A DNA stretch of 64,000 nucleotides from Piezodorus guildinii (Eukaryota; Arthropoda; Insecta; Hemiptera; Pentatomidae). Positions 23,753 to 34,250 of the stretch are shown here, piece by piece. The first letter of the stretch is position 1, and each line of letters begins with the position of its first letter. Below the pieces are notes generated by a model. It worked only from the letters and a program-made list of their open reading frames with translations, made no database searches and was not told the origin of the DNA. The position numbers and the translations under genes are program-made. The stretch spans positions 108,803,906-108,867,905 of the forward strand of contig CM041292.1 of the NCBI GenBank assembly GCA_023052935.1. Reading direction: 5' to 3'.

Positions 23753-23999
23753 AATGGTATTTGCGAACTTAGTGATAACTGATGTTATGAAGAAAAACTT
23801 TTTAACCGTATCTCTGAATTACTTGAAACTCTTATAGGTTCATATGGAACCAATTTAGAACACTTTGAGTATGTTCTTTTCTAAATACTATCTCACAATT
23901 GAGCTACTGAATGCTAGATTTATACACGTTTAATCATACAAGGGAGAAGCACTACAAACAGAACTACGTCGCTGCCTTGAGGGAAAGTTTCATAATGGC

Positions 24000-25364
24000 G
24001 GACAGGGCGCTGTGTGTCCTGTGTTGTATTTGTCATAATTGTTAATTATTCTCTGACATAACTTTTCAAATTTTTAAGTTGTTAACCTAGTAAAAAATTA
24101 TAAAATAATAAGCAATTCATGTTTTAAGTTTATTAAACACATTACCCTTCTCTATGTTATATACAAAACTGCCTGCAATTGTGAATGATACTACAGGTTT
24201 AACAGTTCTGTATTACACGTTTACATTAAAGGCGCAAAGGACACAACTTCATCTTTCCTTAGAAAAGTTGAAAAAAAAAATTTCAAAACAATCTTATAAA
24301 TAAAATGTACTTACGAAAACAAAGACCAATTTTATTCGTGTTTTATTTATGAATATTATTCAAAACGTTAATTAAATTCCTGTAAACAAGTAGTTGGTTC
24401 TAGATAAAGATATTTTTAGATATGTTTAGTATGGTTTAAAAAACAATCAAACGCCATTTAAGAGAATATAATTGCCTATCGCAAAAACTGTCTTTAATAA
24501 TTATTGCGATACGAAATTAAATTATCTCTCTGTCTAGTAAAGTATGGTAAAATATTGAATGCATTTGCAAATAAAATACTTTTATTCAGTATAAGTATAC
24601 TATTATATAATATTAGTAATTGATATTAAGATTGCATTTGCGTGACCACAATAATGATTCATTGTGTAAAATTTAAAAGAAATAGTGTTACTAACTATTC
24701 TGAAAAAAAGTTTCAAATCACTTGCAGGTAATTCATTCAAGGGCCTATCGGAATAAACATATGAAATCTGCCCCTTCGTATATCAGAATCAGAGTTAGAC
24801 CATTGATTCACATCTGTGAGAAACCATCTTTTGCAAATTTGTAAGCGCTTCATCGATATGGCAGAGAAGTTATGGAGGGGGGAAAAAAAAACAGAATCTC
24901 AACCGATTTTCACGAGGGAAAAATATATATTAGGGGTTTTCCCAAAGAGTTTCCAAAATATTAAAAAAAAAGAAAGTTTTCCACGAAAATGTGAGTCAAA
25001 AAGTTTTTTAAAATTAAAAAAAAAAAAAAATAAAATATAGAAAAATAACAAGGTTATATTGGTTTGGCAAAAAAAATATATATCAAGGGTTTTTGAATTA
25101 AAAACAAAACAACGTTTTTAGGTTTATGTTCGATTGTGAACACCCTTGGAATATTTAGCTACTTTTTTCATTGGTCCTGAAAAATATATATTTTTTTCAA
25201 GTTCATCACGAATGTACCTCACAGTGCAAAAACAAAACAAAAAACAGTTTTATGTAAGCTCTCTCACCAGGTATGCCACCAGACAGAATGGTCATGGGTA
25301 ACGCGTGAAGAGTTGGGATAGAGCAGTCAGTACCTCTATATATTATAACTATTATTGTATTTTC

Positions 25365-25431
<67 letters not shown>

Positions 25432-26200
25432 TTTTTAACTTGAATAACAACATAAAACTTGAATAGAATGATATATTTTTTAGCCTTCATCACTTTCTTC
25501 GTCTACCATTGGAACAATTCCATTTTAGATGAATACCAACCAATATTTATTCATTAAATATCATCTATCTATCTGAACATTCCGAAGTTGCAAAAAATAC
25601 TGATATTTTTTTTTTCTCGAGCATTCCATATAAGTCCGATATTATAGCTTTTTAGATTAACTTTGCAACTAATTTTATACTTTTATCCGAATAATATAAA
25701 AATAATAATAAAAAAAAATATTTATTTATATAAAAATCTTTGAAGTTACGTTTTAAATAAATGTAGCATATAGTGTGATTTTGTTGTTAACGAGACCAAA
25801 AAAATATTATATCCAATTAAAGATATAATAATAGGTATAGTGCATACTATGTAGGTACACAGTATGTAAGTAATATCTGATGAATTTATCTCAACTCTTC
25901 ACTTTATTTATTTATTTAATTCATGGATTCACCGATTCACGGATTTGTTTCTTGAGATTAATTTATTGCCAAATAGTTAATTGGTGATTTAAGTAAATAA
26001 ATAAATAGGTAATTAGTATAATAGGTAAATCTGGTATGAGGTAATAGGTAAAACTGGCTAGGTAAACACAATAAATCGCACTTCACATCCACCCGTTCCC
26101 ACCGTTAAAAAAAACATATTTTTCTTGGTTAACATAATAAAAAAAATAAAATAATTTCATGAGGAATTCAATAAAAAATGGAAAAATGATATCAGTGGCG
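24000..26200. other. AT-rich intergenic spacer upstream of the zinc-finger gene
   Basis: No coding region is recognised. It holds poly-A runs at about 25010-25035 and a TA run followed by poly-T at 25364-25436. The 5' end of the zinc-finger transcript probably lies just right of 23752, but no TATA or initiator could be called with confidence. Confidence 0.6.
25364..25436. repeat. (TA)n plus poly-T run
   Basis: About 48 bp of TA repeats are followed directly by about 24 T residues. Confidence 0.95.
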
Positions 26201-26393
26201 TAAACATCCCGCCCACCTAAATTTCGAACTCACTAGATGGTGAGGGTTCAATGGTTTCCGAAGCTGGCTTCTTGTTGAAGATTCCTTGAGAATTGGTGTC
26301 ATTCTTTCTTGAAAATATTTACACAGAAGACGTGGTAATGATATTCATACGGGCCAGACCCATCATAATCAATGGTTGGGGAGTTCTGCCGAA

Positions 26394-26915
26394 CTACCCC
26401 CTGGATCTATAATAAGTCGGATTGTTTGCGGAATATACATAGTTTGAGCATAAAGTCTTTATGGTCTTCAAGGTAGAAGGTGTTGATGACCAGACCAGAA
26501 CTGCTTTAAAATCGGTGAGGGGGTGAATTTTATAACTCTGAAATATGTGTAGCAACGTCATCATGAAAGTTAAAAGACGTGTGAAGAGCATAGTCACAAA
26601 TATTTTAAAAAGAAGCACTATCCAAAGTATTATTGGTGCAAGCTTCATTTTAACCTTGATCAGGCTAGTGCGCTGCTTAGTTCGTAGGAGTAACGAAGTA
26701 CAACTATCTCGTTCAGACGCATCGTTGAAACTTGAAACGTTGCAACGTTCATTTCTAATATCTACAACGTAGCGGTAAATAGAAATAGTTTGTAATAAAG
26801 ACAATTCTTTTATAAACTCTAACACCTTCGATAGTAATTTGTTCAAGTGGGTTTTTAAAGATACATCATGAGAACAAGAATCATGAGAACCGGTGACAAT
26901 GTCAACACCATACAA
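26394..26915 (-). other. Unrecognised 173-codon open frame
   Basis: An ATG-initiated frame of 173 codons. Its middle is hydrophobic (APIILWIVLLFKIFVTMLF), suggesting one or two membrane segments. I see no known domain. It lies in transposon-rich spacer and could be a retroelement remnant, or chance. No splice partners or homologs are apparent. Confidence 0.25.
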
Positions 26916-27278
26916 GACAGTGGTTGGAGCGGATTGATATGTTGAAAAGTGTTATATTGACGTTTTGAATTGAAAAATCATAAAAAATATGCTTATATTT
27001 GACAGAAAATAATTTACAATAAAATTGACACTCTACTTACAACTTGTGTATTAACATATGTTATTTTTATATATTTAATTATTATTAAGAATCGATAAAC
27101 ATTATACGGACGATACCTCAAATCAGTGTTTCTCCTCATTTCTAAATGAATGGGGAATGAACTGGTTAGCATGGAACGGTGATGACTTCAAGCCATAGGT
27201 GATGGTGTTGAGTTCGTATGTGCTTAAGTCAGGTTTGGGAGATCGAGAAGGAAGTGCCACCACATAACGATTGGGATC

Positions 27279-28435
27279 TCAGTTTTTTATGGGGAAAAAA
27301 TCTTCACATTCACAAGATGGAATAGTTCTCTTAATAATAATAATAATGTTAAGTATATATCTATATTTCCAGGCCCTTAAATGATAGTTATACAATGCTA
27401 CCCAATTTTCACCGTTTAGATAACTTATGTATTCCTGTCTGGACAATACTGCCCCACCAAACCAACGCATCCTTATTTCTGATAGCACAGAGCAGACCCT
27501 ACATAATGGTACATATCCTCTATGTCTTTATTATTACATAAACTACAATAATGTATTTCTTCCACTCTTGTAACATTACAATTAAGATACAGAAGTTGTC
27601 CTCTTATTTTAATTATTGATTTGATGAGTCCCAGGCCGTATCTACCAGAGATATAACTGTTCTCCCCTAAATCACAATTTAATTCTTTACAAAGTTGATG
27701 GTGAATAGATGTGTAGACTTTAACCTGTAAACCATTTCTAAAGTCTTCTCTTATAAATTCCATTAACCCTTTAAAACATTGCTTCTTTCCATCTGCTAAA
27801 TAATCACTATTTTGCCAGTTATATCTCCGACACAAAGACCGGACATCATCACACCACCTCTGCCAAAATCTTAGTCAGTCTATGGCTGGGTAACATCAAT
27901 AATTTTTGAATATATTGAATATTTAGGTGCAAAGTAAACAAAAATATAGGGTCAATATTAGTTTCCAAATAAATAACATAGTGTGGTGTACTCTGCGGAA
28001 GTGAAAACAATTTTTTAAAAAAAATAGGCAGGTAATTTCTCTATTCTATCAAAACGCCTAAAACCCCAAACCTGGGCTGCATAACATAAAATAGCTCGGG
28101 AGACAGCATTATATACAGATAGTTTAGATGAAAACGGTAATTTATTATTGCTGAAAAAATGTTTGTAAGTGGTGTGGATACTGAAACAAGAGGCGCTAAA
28201 CCTTTCATCAAAATGTTTATTTAATGATAATTTCGGAAATAGAGTGACACCTAGGTACTTATATTCATTAACAACCGTTACACTTTCGTTATTTAAGCGC
28301 CATTTCTCCTTTCTCGCTAACCGGCCCCCTTTCCTAAATACAACTATTTGTGATTTTTTTAATAATAGTTCTCTTTACTTCATCTGTTTACCTAAGCCTT
28401 TGAAAAATATTGTTTGGAGATTTAATCGAAACTGA
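27279..28435 (-). pseudogene. LINE reverse transcriptase, C-terminal remnant
   Basis: The minus strand encodes the last third of a non-LTR retrotransposon protein: EKWRLNNESV, then VNEYKYLGVTLFPKLSL (the post-YADD KYLG motif), then LSVYNAVSRAILCYAAQVWGF. A C-terminal Cys/His segment (YCSLCNNKDIEDMYHYVGS) follows. Frames shift several times (around 27840, 27480 and elsewhere), and the 5' part with the catalytic YADD is missing. It is a decayed, 5'-truncated copy, probably intergenic and not a host gene. Confidence 0.85.
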
Positions 28436-28599
28436 TTGTGGTACAATCATTGACTAAAAGTAGCAGGGTTGAGTGTTGTCTTATTAATAGTCATAGTATT
28501 CTAAATATAAGCGAAGGAATGATTGTCGGACAGTTGCGGGAATTCTCCCCTCACTAGTGGCAAGTGAACAAGCCGCGTATAGAAAATTTGTTTAAAGGA

Positions 28600-29464
28600 A
28601 ATACAAATTTTCTAAGACCGAGGACCTAAAGCACATTGAGTGAAGATGCTTTCAAATTATTAACAAATTTAGCTATTCCAGAAAATCCTGAGTCTACTTC
28701 TTATAAAGAATTGGTTGTTCTGTCAGAAAGACCCATCTATTGATACTAGGAAAATCAAACAAGGAAAAAAAACGCATTTTGTTTCAGAAGATCTGAGTGA
28801 ACAGAGTTTTTTATATCGTATTGAGGTTACTGGAGATAAGAAATTTGGCTATCACGTTAACCTGTATCTACATCAGAATACTGAAATATCTTTTCAGCTA
28901 GACACAGGATGTCTGAGTACTATTGTACCATTTTCTGTGTATAAAGAAAACTGCACACATTTGCAATTGTTGGCTACTGAAAAGACTTTCGTATCATATT
29001 TCAATAAAAGATCTCGAGCACTGGGTACTGTAAATGTTTCCGTTGAATACATGAATCAGGAGTACCAAAATGTGACGTTTTATCTGGTGAATTCTACTGG
29101 GCCTCCATTACTGGGGAGATCGTAGTTTGAGCATCTTGGGTTCAAAATTGTTAGTTCTAATAGTCTCAGCACTGCTCAACCACTGTTGTTCAATTGTGAC
29201 TTCTCAACGGTATTATTAGAGGAAGCGGTACAGAGTATTCCCGAAGTTTTTACGAATCGGCTAGGAAATTCAATAAAGGAAAAGTTAAATTGGATTTGAT
29301 TCTTAATGCCAAACACAGATTAATTAAATCAAGACCGGTTCTTTTTGCAATGCAAGCTGGTGTTAATGCGGAGATCGACCGTTTGGTTCATGATGGAATC
29401 TTGAATCAACCGATTACAGTCCATGGGGATCACCATTCTTCCCAGGTTTAAAGAAGGATGGTTC
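28600..29464 (+). pseudogene. Outer Ty3/gypsy element: gag remnant, protease, start of RT
   Basis: An old plus-strand LTR-retrotransposon copy. 28640-28740 resembles the end of a gag helical region (FKLLTNLAIPE). 28715-29125 is an aspartic protease domain with the active site FQLDTGC and the closing motif PPLLGRS. From about 29270 follow the RT lead-in residues RPVLFAMQAGVNAEIDRLV and HDGILNQP. Frameshifts separate the parts and there is no intact polyprotein. The copy is cut at 29464 by a second element and resumes at 33318. No LTR is seen for this copy. Confidence 0.85.
29460..29464. repeat. Target-site duplication, left (GGTTC)
   Basis: GGTTC here and at 33313-33317 flank the inner element. 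They lie in the Gly-Ser codons of the outer element's RT, confirming the nested insertion. Confidence 0.92.
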
Positions 29465-29597
29465 TGATATAAAGAATACCTTCAGAAATTAGGCTTTATT
29501 GAACTTAATTAAGATAGGTTATATAAATAATATAAATAGAACTCATAGACTATTTTAGACATATGATCATAACTGATAGTGATTGATAAATATCACA
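29465..29597 (-). repeat. 3' LTR of the inner gypsy element
   Basis: 133 bp, TG...CA on either strand. It differs from the other LTR at six positions (about 4.5%). Confidence 0.93.
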
Positions 29598-29616
29598 TTC
29601 ACCTCCCCTCCCCTTT
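29598..29616 (-). other. Polypurine tract of the inner gypsy element
   Basis: On the minus strand, AAAGGGGAGGGGAGGTGAA lies directly against the 3' LTR. This is the expected place and composition for the plus-strand primer. Confidence 0.88.
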
Positions 29617-29711
29617 GCCTAGGAAAGATCATGATCTTCATATTTACGGGGCAAACGTCTAGTTCTCGTAGATCTTCTTAAGATCTGACTTCCTTATCCA
29701 ACTTGCTCTTG

Positions 29712-29945
29712 TCACCTTCCTTCCATTAGCTCCTCTTCAGATTCTCTGACTTCTAAAGGCTCTGTCTCTTTAGGTTCTTCGTCTTCTACGGGATCCGCGG
29801 ACTTGTCTGATTCTATGTGAGTATCTGGATCCGAGACACTTCTTCGCATCATCCCATCTTCCATGTCTTCATGATGTTCAGGAGGAAGATCTCCAATAGG
29901 TGCTAGATGACGAGTAGATACCCGAGCCTCCTTGTCGCTAGGCAA
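29712..29945 (-). pseudogene. Integrase C-terminal tail of the inner gypsy element
   Basis: 77 codons: KEARVSTRHLAPIGDLPPE followed by an acidic Glu/Asp-rich tail. It continues the integrase after a frameshift, is species-variable in such elements, and has no known catalytic role. Confidence 0.75.
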
Positions 29946-31030
29946 GCGTACGAGGGCGTAGTCTGGGTTATTATTGAGTCATACTTGGACTGGCGGATGT
30001 GTCGTCTCAGTAAGACTGGTCCAGGAGATGCAAGCCAGGTCGGTGTAGAACTCCCCTTACCAGACCTTCGAGGATGTGAAGAATCGCTCATGAGGGGGGT
30101 TTCGTTTGTAGCCGTGGATAGAAGGGATTGGATTGAGTGAAGAGCGTCATTGAGAACGGTCTGCCAGTGCGATGTTTCTACTTTCCTGGATTTAAGAGCG
30201 AGCTGAATAGTGTTCCAAATGATCCCATTGTATTGTTCCACTTGCCCATTGCCGGGAGCATTGTAAGGTGTGGTCCTGCTCGTAGCGATACCGAGGGAGG
30301 TCAAGTAGGTTTTGAGCTCTCGGGACATGAAACTGACTCCTTGGTCTATATGGATGTAGCAAGGTGTGCCAAACGTCGAGAAGAGTGTTTCGAAGTTCTT
30401 GATAATCGTAGCCGTATTTACATCCGGACAAGGGAAGACAAACGGGAAGCGGGAGTACTCATCAATAATGGTGAGCATATATTTGTTCCTAGTGTTGGAT
30501 GGAAGAGGTCCCTTGAAATCCACATTCAGGCGTTCAAAGGGTGAGGTAGCCTTAATAAGAGTTCCTTGATTATTGTAGAACCTTGGTTTGAGATGAGAAT
30601 AAACACGACACCTTGAGACAATCCGACGTATGGTTTCCAATGAAAAGGTAAGATTTTTCACTCTTACCCAGTGATCTAATCTTGTTATTCCGGGATGGCA
30701 TAAGGACTCATGAATTTCCATCAATTTGTTTTCACCTTCTTGGCACATTATGGAGCACACTCGAGAAAACGCATCAGCAGCGGCATTTTCCTTCCCTGGT
30801 CGATATATGCTGTCATACTTAAAACAGGATAACTCCAATCTCCATCTCATTATCTTTTCATTTTTGATTTTTCCCGATATTCTATTATCGAACATGAAGG
30901 CTACGGATCTTTGATCGGTTATTAGACGAAAATGATTTCCAATGAGATAGTGCCTCCACTTTCTGAGAGCTTCCACGATTGCGTATGCTTCCTTCTCAAT
31001 TGATGAGTGTCTTTGCTCTGATTTCGACAA
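29903..31030 (-). pseudogene. RNase H and integrase of the inner gypsy element
   Basis: A 375-codon frame. RNase H C-terminal part: SSIEKEAYAIVEALRKWRHY and FRLITDQRSVAFMF. Integrase HHCC: HESLCHPGITRLDH with CRVY, the last Cys lost. Catalytic D,D,E are present in NVDFKGPL, HIDQGVSF and GQVEQYNG. The frame shifts near 29960 into the tail. Confidence 0.92.
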
Positions 31031-31268
31031 CGTCCTAGAGAAAAATGCGACAGGTCTTTGATTCTGATTTTGATGAGATTACTGCACTTTCAACATCTAA
31101 TTTCAGCTCCTTAAACCGCAGTCGATTTTCTTCAGAAAATGGTAATTTAGAATCAATCAGAGGTTAGATTTTATCGGAAAACTTGGATATAAATGGTGCA
31201 TAGTGAGCGAACATTCCTAGTGCTCTGCGGAGAGCCGAGGATTTGTCTTTCGGAGGTGGTAGGTCCCT

Positions 31269-31847
31269 TTACGGTTCCAAGCGTTCGAGATCCGGCTTAA
31301 TTGTTTTGTATGATACCAAATACCCAAGGATGTACACAGTTTCGAGGGAGAAAACACTTTTATTTTCATTAATGGTTAGGTTATATTTTTCGACGGTTTC
31401 CATGAATGATTTTAGATTACAGTCAAGTTCCTCTTTGGTTTTACCTCCAATCGTAATATCGTCTAAAAGAGCCAAGGTTCCTATTTTAATGATCATATCG
31501 ATAGTACGTTGAAACGCTGCTACACCGTTCATGACTCCAAAAGGTATTCTCTTGAATTCCCAAAGTTGGCCACAAGCTTCAAATGCGGTATACTTCTGTT
31601 CATGTGTTCTAATAGGTACTTGGTGATAAGTTGATTGGAGGTCAATTTTCGAATAGTATTTGTAGTTCGCGATCTTGTTAACTATTTTATCGATTCTAGG
31701 AAAAGGGTATGCATCTAATTCCGTAAATTTGTTGATTGTTCTTGAATAATCTATGCACATACGCCTCTTCCTGTTCTCATTATTCAAAACCAGCACTTGA
31801 GCTCGCCATGGGGAGACACTCGGGCATATGATATCTTCTTTCAGCAA
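31269..31847 (-). pseudogene. Reverse transcriptase of the inner gypsy element
   Basis: A 192-codon frame spanning RT motifs: SPWRAQVLVL, RMCIDYSRTINKFT, YYSKIDLQSTYHQVPI, FKRIPFGVMN, and a catalytic LLDDITIGG (usually Y/F-x-D-D). The two Asp residues remain. The frame breaks before the thumb and RNase H (31030-31260). Confidence 0.92.
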
Positions 31848-31852
31848 GTGTT

Positions 31853-32572
31853 CTATTTCTCAGAGTCCGAGGCTGAATGTCTGTGGACTTTAACGGCGAT
31901 AGGTCTGCAATCAGGAGTAAGATTGGAAAATAAAGATACAGGTACTATTTTAGCTGCAGCAACGCTACATATAACTAGCGGAGTTCTATTTCCTCCAAAT
32001 GATAGTTCTAGTGATGAATGATGACGTAAAAGGTTGGGCCCAATGATGACATCAGAACAAAGGCCAGATAGAATATCAAGTGAAACTCTTTTGTATTTAT
32101 GTCCCGGAATTTCGAGATCGACGACACACCGTCCACTAATTGGGGATGTTAAAGATGTTGAAGTCATGAGAACTTCACCAGAAGAGGGCGTTACCGACAC
32201 CTTCAAACGGCCGACCAAGTGTTCATTGATGAAACTGCCAGTACTTCTAGTGTCGATCAATGCTTGGATCTTTCTACCATTAACTTTAGCATGCACGATA
32301 GCTTTAGACAAATTCGACGGATGGGGAGAGGTAGAAGAAATGACTGAAAATACATAAAATTGGGAAAGCGTTTTTTTTCGATTATAGTTGCTCGTAGAGG
32401 ACCCGTAAACTTTTTGAAAATGACCCTTTTTTCCACAGCGATTACAGATGACATCTCTAGCAGGGCATTGGGATCTCGAGTGTCTCTTTTTACCGCAAAA
32501 GAAACATTTTTGATTTATGGCAGAGATTGCCTCAGGAGTGTTAGATCTAGACGATCCCGAAGAACTACACAT
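31853..32572 (-). pseudogene. Zinc-knuckle and protease region of the inner gypsy element
   Basis: A 239-codon frame with two CCHC knuckles (CFFCGKKRHSRSQC and CNRCGKKGHFQKV, the last Cys altered), then an aspartic protease with IDTRSTGSF, where Arg replaces the expected Gly. It ends with the IIGPNLLRHH-type protease C-terminus. The active-site change predicts an inactive protease. Confidence 0.88.
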
Positions 32573-33150
32573 TGCTTCGTTAGCATGGTCTTGACTCTAG
32601 TGAGTTTAAATTCGACGCTGGGAGATACCACTCTGATTGTTGTTGAGCTAGTTCTAGCGAGCGCGCTTGTTTGTAAGCTTCTGATAGTGTTAGTTTCGGT
32701 TTTTCGAGAAGTCTTTGTCGAATATGTGACGAACTAATCCCTCGAATAAACGAATCTCGAACATAGTAATTTCTGTTCTCTTCGGCAGTTACAGCTTCGA
32801 ACTGAAAATTTTTTGCTTAAAAGTTTTAGTTCTTCTAAATAACAATCGATAGACTCACCGGATCGCTGATCTCGAGTCGCTAACCGATGTCTCGCGAAGA
32901 TAACGTTCATAGGCTTAACGTATAGTTTAGTGAGTGCTTCTACTGCCACTTTATACGTAGCACTGTTAATGATATATTGATAGACTGAATACGATAAAAA
33001 AATCACCAACAGCTTCAGTTTGTCTTCTTCCTGGGCTTTTGAAGCGATTATAAAATTCTCAAAAGTCTTCAACCAGTGACTGAATTTCTGAGAAGCTTCT
33101 TTCGAGTTGGGGTCCAGATCCAAGCGTTACGGTGTCAGCAAGCGATCCAT
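32570..33150 (-). pseudogene. gag of the inner gypsy element
   Basis: The ATG at 33150 opens M-D-R-L-L-T-P and stops at codon 8. The frame then continues as LDLDPNSKEASQKFSHWLK and TFENFIIASKAQEED, typical of the gag N-terminus in this gypsy lineage. It shifts again near 32780 into RLFIRGISSSHIRQRLLEK. The structural protein is broken by one stop and at least one shift. Confidence 0.85.
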
Positions 33151-33159
33151 TATTATTTA

Positions 33160-33178
33160 CTTAATTAAGTTCAATAAA
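33160..33178 (-). other. Primer-binding position: 19-nt self-complement to the LTR
   Basis: One base inside the 5' LTR, where a tRNA-complementary site is normally found, these 19 nt are a perfect reverse complement of 33210-33228 in the LTR (and of 29495-29513). There is no TGG start as in most tRNA primer sites. This fits a Tf1-like self-priming mechanism. Confidence 0.7.
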
Positions 33179-33179
33179 T

Positions 33180-33312
33180 TGATATAAAGAATACCTTCAG
33201 AAATAAGGCTTTATTGAACTTAATTAAGATAGGCTATATAAATAATATAAATAGAACTCATAAACTATTTTAGACATATGATCATAAATGCTAGTGATTG
33301 ATAAATATGACA
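33180..33312 (-). repeat. 5' LTR of the inner gypsy element
   Basis: 133 bp. On the minus strand it contains TATATAG-type TATA candidates and, just after them, the 19-nt stretch at 33228-33210 complementary to the primer-binding position. AATAAAG on that strand could serve as poly-A signal. Confidence 0.93.
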
Positions 33313-33852
33313 GGTTCGATTCGTATATGTGGACATTACAAATAACAGTAAACCACAAAAAAAGAAAAAAAAAATTGAGATGGTAAAAACCTCAATCCAA
33401 TATCTTGGTTTCAGAATCGATGCTCAGGGGGACACACAATCGATGATTAGGTTCGAGTTATTTTAGAAGCTCCAATACCGAATGATGTTAAGGAACTCCA
33501 GCGCTTTTTGCGGGTAGTAACCTTCCTATTAAAGTTTCTAGCAACAATTTTATCACCACTCTATTGTTTGTTGAGAAAGGGGAACCCGTGGAGTTGGAGT
33601 GTTGGACGTGTTAAAGCTTTTGATAAAATCAAGAGGCGAATTCAAGAACACCGAAATATTGCTCATTATAATCCAGACTACCTAATCCGTTTAGCGGTGG
33701 ATGGATCTGACTTTGGATTTTGTGCAGTAAGATACCATCAATATGGAAATGGGTTGGATCGTCCATTGGTATTTGCCAGTCGAACGTTGTCTCAAACTAA
33801 TAAATCTTACTCTCAGCGACATAAGGAGGGCAGCCTTGAAGTTTGGAATTAG
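33313..33852 (+). pseudogene. Outer gypsy element, RT continued and RNase H
   Basis: It resumes after the GGTTC duplication with G-S-I-R-I-C-G-H-Y-K, the RT residues that follow the Gly-Ser cut at 29464. One missing base then shifts the frame. 33508-33852 gives the thumb/RNase H lead: LSPLYCLLRKG, IAHYNPDYLIRLAVDGSDFG, LVFASRTLSQTNKSYS. The copy ends at about 33852; integrase and the 3' LTR are absent. Confidence 0.88.
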
Positions 33853-34058
33853 CTAATTCCATAGTTGCTTATACGGACGGAATTTCATTTTGGTGAACGA
33901 TAATAGGCTTCAATTATCGATTTTATACCATTACCAACTTAATGAGGTTATACAATATTAAAGTAATTATGAATGCAGAGTAGGTTATTTAAAAAAATCT
34001 AAATCCATATGTTTCATTCACTATTCCGAGCAAGATGCAAGTATTGGTATAGATAGAT

Positions 34059-34250
34059 ATGAAGATATATTTTACAAAATTCCTTCACCCATTCAAAACC
34101 ATACATACAATTCGAAAGAGAAGTTTTTTGTCAAAACTTTTAGGATGTGATGGATGCAGCGAAGATCCACCCTTTGAGCCACTTACAAAAGACACCAAGA
34201 TTGTGACCAAGGGAATGTGTTTGCCAGTGATAGGCATCGGAACATGGCAG
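34059..34250 (+). CDS. Aldo-keto reductase exon 1
   Basis: 192 nt. The first 48 residues are basic and Ser/Lys-rich (MKIYFTKFLHPFKTIH then RKRSFLSKLLG), possibly a targeting signal. Then GMCLPVIGIGTWQ. Donor is GTATAA. Confidence 0.85.

Larger units (their letters stand above)
29465..33312 (-). mobile_element. Inner Ty3/gypsy LTR retrotransposon, complete ends, degenerate coding
   Basis: A 3848-bp element in minus orientation. It has 133-bp LTRs that start TG and end CA (29465-29597 and 33180-33312), 6 differences between them, and a perfect GGTTC duplication. The order on the minus strand is gag, two zinc knuckles, protease, RT, RNase H, integrase, C-terminal tail, typical of Ty3/gypsy. No env is seen. 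All domains carry stops, shifts or substitutions, so the copy is not autonomous. It lies within the outer element, about 750 bp upstream of the aldo-keto reductase start codon. Confidence 0.95.

Noticed and set aside
31797..32737. Plus-strand frames of 74-125 codons opposite the inner gypsy element
   Set aside because: They are shadows of the gag-pol frames on the minus strand and show no domain.
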